Virus record (IMG/VR): IMGVR_UViG_3300009512_000025
Coordinates: 1 to 41,562 of that record
DNA: 41,562 nucleotides
Source of the DNA: a virus
Strand: one strand, 5' to 3'
Positions 8,089 through 19,900 of the stretch are shown one piece after another. Positions within the stretch are counted from its first letter, which is position 1, and the number at the start of each line of letters is the position of its first letter. Position numbers and translations under genes: made by a program. The notes under the pieces are model-generated. The model was not told the DNA's origin, did not search any database, and worked only from the letters and a program-made list of their open reading frames with translations.

Positions 8089-10230
8089 TTATGTCGTTGT
8101 AAACGCTGGTGGTCCAGATCGTATAATATAGTTAAGTGTTAAATACGGATTCATAATACCCACTAACGAACCTAATGCAAAGTCAGTGCTTGGCTTTTTA
8201 ATACCGCCGGACTGTTGCAAGTACTGTGCTTGGCCAACTGCTGTTGGACCTAATCCAGTTGTACCTGGGCTAACAATAGCAGAGTCAATTCTAACTGCCG
8301 AGTATTGAACTCCGTTTGCTGTCATGTTGTGTTCGTGATCTGGTAAGTTGCCAAGTGTTAGTCCTACCGCAGATGCACCAGCTGCGCCTGCAAGTGTTTG
8401 AGCTTCTGTACCTTCAACTCTTGATGGGCTTGGTTCACCGCCGCCATTGTCAACAAATCCGCCAATTGCATTTGGAACATTAATATTGTTATCCATATTA
8501 TGTTTACCTAATGCAAAACGTCCACGTAAGTCTGGAAGTCTAAATGTTCCTACACCGTTAAGTGCTGCTGATCCGTTATATGTTGTTCCAATAATGTCAA
8601 ACAATTCTGGAAACTTAGATCTTTCAACTTCGCCACCATCACATAATAAAAAACCATTGGGTGTTGCTGATCCTGCATATGGCATAATACCGCCTAGTGG
8701 AATACCTAAGTCGCCGACGAATGTATCTCTAGTTTGTTTTAATAGCCCAGTTGCGCCTCCAGCTTCTGCTGAAGATCTGTATACCAGCAAAAAATCATTT
8801 TTATCTGATATGTTTGGTGCTGGTTCATCTCTATCTTTAACAATGTTAGCTGTTAGTGTAGTTTGGAAAGTTTTAGTATAGTTTCCAACTTGTCCGTCAA
8901 ATTGTACTGCTGGCGACACAACGTCACCTACAAGTGAAAAACTAGTAACATTTTTTAAGTTTGTTGCAGTATTAGCATTACCTGTAATGTTACCGTTAAT
9001 TGTACCAATAATTTCATCAGCTTTAATTGATTTAGCATATACTGTGTTCCACCGATTAGTCTCTTCACCAACATTATATGTGTCATTTGTTTGCGGTCTT
9101 AAAGTCTGTGATTTAATCGTGCCAGTAATATCTGCTGCGCCGCCAACTAAAATATTTTTAGCAACAGCAATACCGCCTGCTGTAATAATACTACCTGTTG
9201 ATAAGTTTGTTGTTTCAGCAACGTTAGTGATCTTAATTGCGCCAGTTAATCCAAAATTACCGTCAACATCAAGTGCTTCTTCTGGAGCAGCAAGGTTAAT
9301 GCCAATTTTATTATCAAGCACTCTAAGAATTGTAGTTGGAATGCCGTTTCTGTTAATTTGTAGATCTAATGAACTACCTGCTGCTGAATTATAAATCTTT
9401 GCTGCTGTTGCTGATGTTGTTACTTGGAAGTTACCGTCAACTCCAATAGTTAAACCTGCATTATTTCTAACATTAAAACCAAAATCAGTTGTATTAATAA
9501 TATCGCTTCTTAAAAACTTACCTGCTGATACTTCAACTCCGCCTATGTTTAACGCATCTGCATTTTTTGCAGTACCAATTAGTTTAGGAAGGTTGCCGCC
9601 TAAGAATAATGAAGCAAATTCAGTTCTTTCTGTGTCGTTTGCAGGAGTAGCAACATTAAGACCTGCTTTAATAGTTGCAAATCCTTTAATATTAACTTTA
9701 GGAGTAAATGAATCTTTTGAAACAACAACAATCGGTTGGTCAGCAATATATAAAGTTAAAATACTTTTTGTTTGGTTATCTGAGTCTGCAATATTTTCAA
9801 CTGCTGGGCCGTATCGTAAACCGTCAATTGAACTTTCTGCTGGTCCAACTAATAGCCATCTAGTTCCTGTGTAAATTCTTAGCTGCTGGTTTGTTGTATC
9901 AACCCAAAGTTCACCAACTTTAGAATTTTCTACGCTTGGCTCAGTAACACTCTTTTGAATGTTTGATGCTGCTTTCCATGCAGTGTTATCAAATAATTGT
10001 AGTACACCGTTAGTAGTATCGTACCATAACTGGCCTTCGACTGGATTAACTGGTGCATTAGCACTTGCAAAGTTTTCTAAAACAGAAAGAAAGTTTTCAG
10101 CAATAATTTGTCCGTATCCAGTAACGTTACGTCCTGGAAATGTTAAACTAGTATCCTGACTAGACGTATTATCGAAAACTGTAATTGGAGTTTTGTTTTC
10201 GCTGTCTGTAAAATTAACAATATATGGCAT
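8089..10230 (-). CDS. Tail fibre paralogue 1 (713 aa) with phage tail collar domain
   Basis: It opens with the shared attachment domain (MPYIVNFTDSENKTPITVFD, GYGQIIAENFLSVLENFAS, GQLWYDTTNGVLQLFDN, GELWVDTTNQQLRIYTG). The shaft includes GSIITAGGIAVAKNILVGG and a TNRWNTVYAKSI register typical of fibre proteins. Residues about 513-577 form a Tail Collar domain: GGIMPYAGSATPNGFLLCDG, FPELFDIIGTTYNG and GTFRLPDLRGRFALGKH. The C-terminus continues with LGNLPDHEHNMTANG; His-rich loops of this kind bind metal in T4 gp12. By domain content this is the short-tail-fibre (gp12-like) candidate, although the N-terminus is unlike T4 gp12. A strong ribosome site (GGAGG) follows tandem stops of the upstream gene. 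Confidence 0.86.
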   Translation of the reverse strand: MPYIVNFTDSENKTPITVFDNTSSQDTSLTFPGRNVTGYGQIIAENFLSVLENFASANAPVNPVEGQLWYDTTNGVLQLFDNTAWKAASNIQKSVTEPSVENSKVGELWVDTTNQQLRIYTGTRWLLVGPAESSIDGLRYGPAVENIADSDNQTKSILTLYIADQPIVVVSKDSFTPKVNIKGFATIKAGLNVATPANDTERTEFASLFLGGNLPKLIGTAKNADALNIGGVEVSAGKFLRSDIINTTDFGFNVRNNAGLTIGVDGNFQVTTSATAAKIYNSAAGSSLDLQINRNGIPTTILRVLDNKIGINLAAPEEALDVDGNFGLTGAIKITNVAETTNLSTGSIITAGGIAVAKNILVGGAADITGTIKSQTLRPQTNDTYNVGEETNRWNTVYAKSIKADEIIGTINGNITGNANTATNLKNVTSFSLVGDVVSPAVQFDGQVGNYTKTFQTTLTANIVKDRDEPAPNISDKNDFLLVYRSSAEAGGATGLLKQTRDTFVGDLGIPLGGIMPYAGSATPNGFLLCDGGEVERSKFPELFDIIGTTYNGSAALNGVGTFRLPDLRGRFALGKHNMDNNINVPNAIGGFVDNGGGEPSPSRVEGTEAQTLAGAAGASAVGLTLGNLPDHEHNMTANGVQYSAVRIDSAIVSPGTTGLGPTAVGQAQYLQQSGGIKKPSTDFALGSLVGIMNPYLTLNYIIRSGPPAFTTT

Positions 10231-10233
10231 CTA

Positions 10234-10875
10234 TTAAACCTCCGTAAAGCCGGTTAAGCTCTGTACCCTAATTGTGTAATCAATTTGTAAGAGTCTGTTT
10301 AGCGACTTTTGAACTGGGTGGAAAACTACATGTGTTAAAAGTTTGCCTGTTCCTGCTGGATCATACCATTTAAGTCCAAGCTCGTCAAAAACAAAGTTAC
10401 TGTCCATGTCAACACTGTTATCAAATGCTTGTTGATCGTCTGGCTCACCGTAATCTAATGTACAAGTTATAACAATATCACTATATGTTGCTCCGCTAAT
10501 ATGTCTAATTTCCATTTTATTTCTTACTGGGTCAGCATTAGCAATTGAGTTTTGATCAACAACTTTAGTATATGTTTGATTATAAAGACTGGAGTTTGCA
10601 CCGATTGTGTTAGGTGTTAGATATGTAATTAAGCCTGTAGGATCAACAGTAGTACCGCCGCTACCAAACGCCATTTCGTAGACAGTGCCTATCCCTTGAT
10701 TTGAAAGACTGTTAACTATTGCAACACTCATATTTTCATAATGAATAGCATTGCGCTTATCCTGAAACACTTCTCCTGTTTCTGGATCGAAGATCTTAAT
10801 ATGCCCTTCAAAATGGAACCCTCCGGTCTCATTTAATCCAGGTTTGTTTGGCGTTTTATTTTGTTTATCTGACAT
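10234..10875 (-). CDS. Conserved virion structural protein, 213 aa
   Basis: Start taken at the ATG at 10875 (MSDKQNKTPNKPGLNE), not at upstream in-frame ATGs, because a late promoter box ends only 26 bases upstream and GGAAG is correctly spaced (8 bases). Upstream ATGs would lie at or before the expected transcript start. After an unstructured N-terminus the protein is beta-rich: FHFEGHIKIFDPETGEVFQD, KRNAIHYENMSVAIVNSLSN, YEMAFGSGGTTVDPTGLITY, FVFDELGLKWYD. This looks like a family of structural proteins conserved in marine T4-like phages between the baseplate and fibre genes; I do not recognise a T4 counterpart. It may be a baseplate component that receives the fibres that follow. Confidence 0.72.
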   Translation of the reverse strand: MSDKQNKTPNKPGLNETGGFHFEGHIKIFDPETGEVFQDKRNAIHYENMSVAIVNSLSNQGIGTVYEMAFGSGGTTVDPTGLITYLTPNTIGANSSLYNQTYTKVVDQNSIANADPVRNKMEIRHISGATYSDIVITCTLDYGEPDDQQAFDNSVDMDSNFVFDELGLKWYDPAGTGKLLTHVVFHPVQKSLNRLLQIDYTIRVQSLTGFTEV

Positions 10876-10900
10876 GTGTTTATCTTCCAGTTTCATAGTG

Positions 10901-10908
10901 TATTTATT
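10901..10908 (-). promoter_or_regulatory. T4-type late promoter AATAAATA overlapping a stop codon
   Basis: The minus-strand AATAAATACACTATG is a full late-box match. It overlaps the TAA stop of the giant gene (10904-10906) and begins the transcript for the 213-residue protein and the fibre cluster. The leader carries GGAAGATAAACAC before the ATG at 10875. Confidence 0.78.
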
Positions 10909-13900
10909 CCGGTAACTTTGATGTCTTGGCAGCAATGAACTGACTAATCGGTGAACTGTTTTTAAGCAGCGTAGCGCCGGTTGTAGCAGTGGTTGTGCCT
11001 CTATCGTACCATACTTTTCCTTGTTGTTTAATAATACTAATACGTGTACCTGCGGATGGTACCGTTGTTAGCCTAATATACGCTGTATCTCCGTCAACAC
11101 TAAATTCAGCTTCAACTTTTTTATCACCCATTGGGCTAGTTGCGCTAAGAGTTTCATCGTATTCTTCAATGTAAGTCTTGCGTAATCTTCTACCGCCTGC
11201 AAACACTTCAATCGAATCACATCTTCCGTAAATAGCTGGAATTGCGCCTGCATACCAATCTGTAACAGTACTTAGCTTAGGAACGAACGGTAATGGTCCT
11301 ATTAACTGACTACTGCCATCACTTACGAAGTCATATCTTTCATGTACATCTTTGTAAGGTATAATTTCGTTTTTGCTTAGATCAACTACAAATGAACCTT
11401 TTACAGTTACATTATTAATTCCTGTACCCTGCGAGCCACGTCTTAGTTGTCCTAACACATTGCCTTGCTTAGTCATGTATTCAATTTTCTCTCCATTGAT
11501 CTCAACAATACCAGCTGAATTAATAGTTGATTGTGGATTAAACAATGTTGACGCATCTGTTAATGTAATAGTAGTATCGTAATAATTTAAATCTTTATCA
11601 AGTACAAGACTATCAGTAATTGCATATCTAGTATAATGATTCTTGTTTAACATGTCTTTGCTGACTTCGTATGCACTTGGTAATGCAAATACATTTGTGC
11701 CAAAAGCAACAATATCAAAAACATCACTAGTTACATTTGAGCCTTCAATGTATATTGCTCCTCTAACTACATCTAGTTGATAATCAATATCCTGAGTTAA
11801 CTTTGATCCGTTTCTATAAATCCAAACATAACTTACTGAAAGTGGTTTGAACGCAATTGGGTAAAATGATCTACCGCCAGCGAATTGATCAGTAACGATT
11901 TGCATTGACGGATATTCACTAAACCAAGTTACGTTGATAGTGTCGCCTGCAACTAATGAAGTAGTATCGTTAATAATAATGTTATTACCAACAACAGAGT
12001 ACTGTGCATTTAAATTGTTTTCAATTTTAATAACATCACCCACTGCTAGATTTTCAGCAGTAATTTCTAATTCTTTAGTTGTACCGTTATAAACATAATC
12101 TGTAATGAATGTTCTAAGTTCGTTGTTAATATAAACTTTAATATTAGTTGGAACAATAGAACCAGATGATGCAATAGGATCAATACCTAAAATAAACTTT
12201 TTAACTACACCGTCGTATACATTATAGATAGTATCAGCACTTTTTAGTTTCTTATTATTAACTTCAACAATAGTAGATGCCAATGCGCTTTCTCTAGTTA
12301 GCTGCACAAAGTTATCTAAATCGTAACTTCTAGTACTACCTTCATAAACAAATTCTTGTTGGTTAATTCTAATCAAAGACTGTAATGTACTATCAACATC
12401 AGTAGACGCACCTAATGCAACAATTTTAATAATTGCAAGTCTATCAGGATTTGTACCAAATTGTACTAATGTTCTATCTGGTGTTTCGGGTAGTATGTTA
12501 GTACTACTTCTAAATCCTGTATCTTCTTGTACTCCGTTAACTGTTACAAAGATAGTTGCAGTTTCATCGTAGTTTGCATTTGTTAGATACAAGCTAGTTT
12601 CGCCGTCGGCAATAAACTCTTGGTAATCAAGAATAGCAATGCCGCCTAATCCAATTGAAAGTATTTCAATTTTTGCATTTAATGCAGGTGCAGTTGAAAA
12701 TTCAATAGTGCTAGATGCAATATTAACAACATATGTTGCCGGTAATTGTTTTATACTATCAACATATACAATAACTGATTTAGATTCTAGAATTTTTTGA
12801 CCTATTCCAAACACAGTTGTTGTAGCATCGCCAAGTTTTACAGTTGCATTTAAAGGAGCACCTCTATCCTCTGTTGTATTTTGAAATACTTTAATACTTA
12901 AACTATCTAATACTTGTCCTGGAACATTTTCTTCAGTTGCAGCAACTTGTTCTGGACTAAAATATGAGCCGCCATCAATAACAATATCTTCAGCTCTTAA
13001 TCCTGTTGCTGATGCATAAGCACCTTCCATTGCTGACAATGTGCCACCTGTTAATTGTGTATCTAATAAGTTAATATCATTAATAGTAACAGCGCCATCG
13101 CTTTCCGCAGGACGGAATATTAATATATCGCCTGTTTGTGTTGATACATTTTCTCCAATATGAACTATGTTAGTACTACCATCTCCAACAAATGTCGGCA
13201 TTTGTGCATGTGGATTAACAGTACTTGATGAATCCCAACTTTCTGTGTAGTTTGGATCGTCAATTCTAAGTGTAGGAGGTTCTTGTACACCTTGTTCAAT
13301 TTGTAGATCTTGAATATCGTCTTGTATAACAATACCTGCTCGTTTTAAGTAGATGTTAATTACTTGACCGTCTGCTGGTGTGTATGGTAATACTACATCA
13401 AGTGTGCTACCGTCTGCAACATGGTAGTAATCAGCCGATGCTTCTACACTATCCCAACTATCAGTAAACCAAGGTAGAGCGTCCCAGCCTCCAGTTACTT
13501 CAAATGTTGTTCCTTGTACTTGAACTCCACCAAAATCAATTCCTGTCATAAGCTGGTCAAGCTCGTCACCGAGCATGCCTGAGACCGGAGAATAGTATTT
13601 GTTAATTCTACTAACACTATCTAAAATTTCATCGTTTTTCTGATATGTAATTTTAATTGTATCACTTGCTGCCGGTGGTGTATTAAAGGTAATTTTACCT
13701 TTAAGTTGTTTATAAACATCAGAGTCTAATGTGTACAACGAAATATTGTATTCGTTGTCAAGAACAAGTTGGCCGTTCTGTATAATTGTAATATTTGACT
13801 TTTGTCTAGTAGGAGGATATGTTAAATTAAACACCGCAGTTGAACCCGTTGCTACAAAATTCTCTTCTTGAGTAAAGTTTTGATAAAGTCCTGTTTTAGA

Positions 13901-16900
13901 GAGCCTATCAAACTTAATACCAAGTTGCATTGAACGTGCTTTACCGTTACCTAGAATAGCAACAGCGTTGGCAGTGTTAGGTGATGTACCATTTCCGCCA
14001 ACTAACGTTACTGTTGGGGTTGATGTGTATCCAGCACCGTGTTCAGATAGTCTAATTCCAACTACTTTTCCACTAGTAATATATGCTGTTGCTTTAGCTC
14101 CAGAGCCTCCGCCGCCAGTGATCAATACTCTAGGAGCTTCTGTATAATCAGCACCTTTATTAGAAATATTAACACCTGTAATCTCATATCCTTTATTGTC
14201 ATTCCAATATTTGTATGGATATGTGCTTACTATTTTATCGTTTGCACTCACAGGAACAATTTTGCCTGCTTCTGTTGAGTAGTAAGGAGGTAAATCAAAG
14301 TCTGATATACCTGCATTAGCAGTATCAGTAGTATCATACTTACTGATGTATTCTCTTACTGTTGTACTATATGGTTTAACTTCATTAATATAATCTAAAT
14401 AACTTTCTAAACTGTCATTTCTATAATTTGTTTTTTGTTTTAATGTTCCAACATTGTGAGTTGCATTTAAGAAACTAGTTTTAAATGCCCAATCAACGTA
14501 TGTTTGTTCAGCAAATACATAACGCACTGATGTAAAGAATAATTTATTCCACTCAACAGCATAATCACCAATACAAATATCTTCTTTAATTGCTTTCATA
14601 ATGTATCTTAACTCAAATGATACTTCTTTATCATAAAAGTCAATATCAAAGCTATCAACATTATCATAACCTACACCATTTAATGATGCGTCATACAATA
14701 AATTCGATAGTTGAATAGTACCTAGTTCTCTACCAATTAATACATAATTGTTTAGGCCTGCATTTTCAGTATCAGTAACTTTTCTAAACACTGCCCAGCC
14801 GCCGGAGCCATATTCTTTAATACGGATTAAGTCGCCAATTGAAACCTCAATAGTTGGAAGTTGATATACACTAATTATTTCTTGAATAATTCTTGATGTA
14901 GGACCAAAGTCATTATCCCACCAATCAGCGTAGGACCAATATGCTGGTGTGTTAAACGCTTGAGATCTACTTCTGTAAAAAGTTTTTCTTACATCGTCCC
15001 ATGAGTAAATGCTCCAAAAGCCTCGTGCTGTAGAATCACTGTTAACTAACACACTAAACTGTCTTGGTTTAGTAATAATTGTAGTGTAAAGTTTACCTGG
15101 ATTTACAATAGTAACTCCAGTTACTCTACCTTGGCTATCAATGGTAGTAGTTGCTTCTGCGTTTACACCGTCACCTTCAAATTCGATAGAAGGAGCAATT
15201 TTATAACCAAAGCCCGGATCAATAATATCAATAGAATTAACTTCGTTGTCAATGATATTTGACCTTAATTTACACGCTTTAACTCTAGTAGTACCAACTT
15301 CTAATAAATCAATATAAGTGTCTGCTGTTGTATCATACAAGTTTAGTAATACACTTGGCTCAGAATCTACACTATTAAGTGTTTTAAAATTAATAGAATC
15401 TGCAAACGCTTCGTTGTGCAGCACTTTATTAATATTAGTAATAAGTGTTTTTAGGATTGCCCTTCTCTCAACAAACATACTTTGTCTTGGTCTAAAAGCA
15501 ATACCATATTTTTGTTTTTCAGGAAGATCTGATGCAGGTATTCTATTACCTTGTATATCACGCCCTACCAAACTATCAATCCATTTATTTTCTAATGATA
15601 AACTAGGTAAGCTGTCTGAAACACCTTCTGTTAATAGTTGGTATTCGTTGTGTACTTGATTTTGTTGTTCAGTTGAATTATAATATTCAATGTTAAACAA
15701 TGAATAATCTTCTGTAACTGTTGACTTATAGTTGAATAGTAAAAACTTGTCTGTATCAATAAATGCTGCATAGGTTTGTCCTAATGCACTAGGATCGTTA
15801 ATTAAGTTAAACACATCGGCAGCTGAAATATCTCTATCAGTATTGCTTGGTACAGTTACTTTTCCTTTAACCCAGAAGTAATAAAGTGTTTCTGTTTGTA
15901 ATCCAGTGTTAGGATTATAATCCTGTCTAACGCAATATGCAGAGTCGTCTGCATACAGTGGTTGCCCTGAAATACCCAACGGTACTCCTTCGTTAGTGTC
16001 TGCTAAAATTGCCCATTCAGATGGAAGTAATTTTGATTCTACCCATTCGTAAATATCAATCGATGCGCCAGGTGCTAATGCTCCCCATGATCCAATTCTA
16101 TATGATGCATCACCTTGCTCGTAGTCATACCATTTAGCTGTAGAAATATCCCACCATAGTTTACCTACGTTAGAAGACTTCCAGCATATCGAGCTATCAA
16201 TAACCGCATCGGTTGCTGTGCCATTGCTATAAATTGCAGGATCGTATGGAACTTTAAACGATAGTTCTCTTTCTGCTGCTGCTAATAATTTTAATTTAGC
16301 AGGATCAAATATTTCAATGTCAATAATTTTTGTATCATCAACAGTATCATAAAGTGATAATCTTTTAAATTTATCAATATCAACTGTAAGTGGCTGTGAT
16401 CCAATAATGTTTAATGAATTAGAGTTTGTAGTTTTTTCAAATAAACGTACTGTACCTGTCTTGTCGCCTTCAAATGCAATATTAACTCCGTGCGGTGCTG
16501 GAGAAATATATCCAGGTGAGCCAACTAGTATTGCATCTCTCGATGCTGAAATACTATATCCAAAAGATTCATTTAATGAAAGCGCATCATCAAGTTTTTC
16601 TGTTAAGAAGAATGTTTCAGATGTGCCTTTTTTCTCAAATACATAAACCGCTCCAGCAAACCCGTCATAGTCTTTAAATCTAGTTCTAGTTCTATCAAAC
16701 GATGTTTGTGAAGCATCAAATCTAGTTTGTAATGCATAAGGAGAATTAGTTGCTCCTACTGCAATAATTTCTGTTCCGCTAGATATTGAAATATCTTGTC
16801 CAAACATTTCATTTGGATAATTTGTAAAACTTGTTAATTTCTGTTTTAATCTATAAGCATACTCTGTTGAGTCTGAATCATATTTGAATACATACGCACT

Positions 16901-19900
16901 TCCTTGATTCTGGAAGTTCTTATCTGCTAGTGGGCTAGTTACAACTAGTGTATTACCAGTATAATCTAATGCAATTGCAAATCCAAATTTATCGCCTGAG
17001 CTAATAACTTCACTTGCATCAAGGTCACTTAGGTATGGTAATGAATCTGCATTAATTTGTTGAATTAAATTATAAGCACCTGAGTTAGTATCTTTCTTGT
17101 AAAGGAATACTTTTCCTGAAGCAGTATCTGTACTATCTCCAACATTAACCCAAGGTTGGCCAGCATCAGGCAATTCGTTGTAGCTTCTAATAGTGCTATC
17201 AGCACCTACTGCATTTGGACCTTCGTTTTGTAATTGGTGATATGTGCTTTGAAATTTTACAACATCACCGTGCTTATATTCATAATTGTTTTTCCACAGC
17301 CCTTTATAATTTGGAAAATACTGCCCGTCACTATTAGGTGCTCCAACAGCTAGTATTGTTCCATTATAATTCATTGCTAGTGAGGTACCAAAACGATCAT
17401 CTTGTTTGACCATTTCAAGTATTTGATTCTCGTCAAGTATTCCTGCATCTAATGTTGATCCGTCATCGCCAGTTGCAAGTGATTGTGGTAAAGATGCACC
17501 TGTTGTAACTGGATCCATTACTTGCCAGTCATTTGAGTAAAGTGTTAATGAACTTCCGTCGGATACATTATCAACTAATGCTTTCCACATTTCACCGTTT
17601 GAATAAACAATCGATCCTTTAGGATAAAAAGTAGAATCATCAGCAGCATATGTGCCTCTATAATTCTTGTTATAATCTAAGCGCCAGCCATCAGTAGCAT
17701 TGTATGTATAAAGATACACACGCCCTTTGTTATCCTGAGAACCCGGTGCAGATACTGCCATAAAATATGTGCCAGCGGTATCTTTGCTTAATGTAATTTT
17801 TGAACCGAATCTTTCACGAGCATAAAATCTTGGACTTACTTGTATATCAATTAAATTCCACTGTTGAGAACCATACTGGTATATAAACATTGCTCCAGTT
17901 TCAAAATCTCCTGCATTTGACCCGCTACTAACTGCTTTTATGTTTTGTACTTCTGTCCATTCATTACTGTAAACATCAATAGTACTACCGTCACCTTGAA
18001 TGTTGTCAGTAGCTTTGTAAAGTCTTCCAGCATACAAAACAATATCACCAATAAGATAGTTTGCATTTACATTAAAAGCACCTTTATAGTTACTTGTAAT
18101 TCCACTTGCTAAAGGAGCTCCGACTACAAGCCATTCACTATCAGGCGAAATTGCAATTTCGTTACCAAACGATCCAGTAGCTGCTGATTGCGCCCAAACC
18201 GGTGGCTCTAATAATTGCTTAGATGACAGGCCAGTAGCAGTTTTAACATAGATACCTACTTTACCTTCGTCTGGAATACCAACAATAGCTTGTTTTAACA
18301 AATCACTGTATACTGTTTTCTTGCCAACACTTTCTGGAGTAGTAATACCAAAATCAATAATTTTACTTGGTGTAAATTGTTTTGTTTTTTCTGCTACTTC
18401 CCAACGTCCATTTACATTAGAATCTACAAATACTTTTGAGCCGTTAGTTAATAGTGCAACATGTTCCGGATTCATTGATTCATAAGATCCAAATCGTGCA
18501 GTAGTAAGAAGCATTGGATATGTTGCTGTGCTAGGATCATATCCATCAGCTGCATCAAACGTTTCTGTATGTTGTACAGTTATAGAAGTAGTAGTTGCTG
18601 CTTTAACTTTCCAAAATTTGTTCAACCCTACAATAGTAGTAATACCAAACATGTCATCAACTTTTAGCATGTGTGCTTTATCAAAGTCAAATGTTACTTC
18701 GTTGTCATCATTACTTGTAACGTTGGTTATTTTTAAATCATAAACAGTATTTGCTCTAAGTACTGTCCAAGAAGGCCCATCAAAGGTTACCCAAATGTGA
18801 CTGTTGTCGTTAACTAGTGAAATATCTAAATCTAAAATACTATCTTTGTTTGTAACTGTAAAATCTACTTGACCAAATTTCACATACCCTGCTGTTTTAA
18901 CAGGTTTAGAATCGTAACTAACAGGACTAATGTTAGTTGAATATGGAGTTGGCGCATATTGAAAGTTTGTTTTATCAATTCTATAATATCTATCAACTGT
19001 AGTTTCTGCCGAAGGTTGTATAATAACAGGCTGCGGATTTAATTGAAATTTATCTGTTTCTAGTTTAATTTCAATTTTTGTAGACTGATCAACTCCGCCT
19101 AGTTGGCCTACTCTAAATCCCCATTCTTCGTTTAGGTCAACTGCTGATGTGTTAGTATCAGCACCTAATTTAGTAAACAATTTTGTAACAGCGTTGTTTG
19201 TGCCTTTTTCTCTAATAAATCCTTGATACAATTGAAACTGAGTAGTTGGATCTTCAGATAAGTTTTCTAAATAACTTCTAGTTTGATAACCTATTGTATG
19301 CCTTGCTAAATCTCTTTGGCTTTTGCCAAGTCCTTCAGAAGAAACATCAAAGTAATCTTCAATTTGATTAATTCTATAATCAAAGTTAGGAATCAATTGC
19401 TTAACTGGCTCTGAATCTAATAAGGTCCAGTTGCTGTCTAAGAAAGTTTCGTCACTAGTGTGATTGCTTCTTGCAGTATACTTGTAAGATCTATAAGAAA
19501 CAATATCGCCTAATTTATAATCATAGTAAGGAGACCATGTTCCAATAGAAACATTATCAAACAAAAATCCAGGACTAGTATAATCACCATCCCAATCAGT
19601 TGTTCTAAATCCCTGGGCTTTGATTCTTTCTTGTCTATAACCTGTCGCTTTATCAAAAATAGTATCGTTGAATACTGTTTTATCATCAAATATTGCTACA
19701 TGCTCTTTAACAACATAATTTATTTTTAATAGATAAATGCCTTGCGTTGTATCTGTTGTACTAATTTCAACATTTTGAAAACTTCTTGATACATCTAAAA
19801 ACTGAGGATCTAATGCAGACCCGTCTGCGTTTAGTACATTGTAATCGTAGAAACCATCTAATAGACTTTCAGCAACACCAACTGCAAGATTAATGTCCAT

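Noticed and set aside
10876-10935. Upstream ATGs for the 213-residue protein (longer N-terminus)
   Set aside because: They lie at or upstream of the expected late transcript start and lack a ribosome site; the ATG at 10875 has GGAAG at correct spacing.
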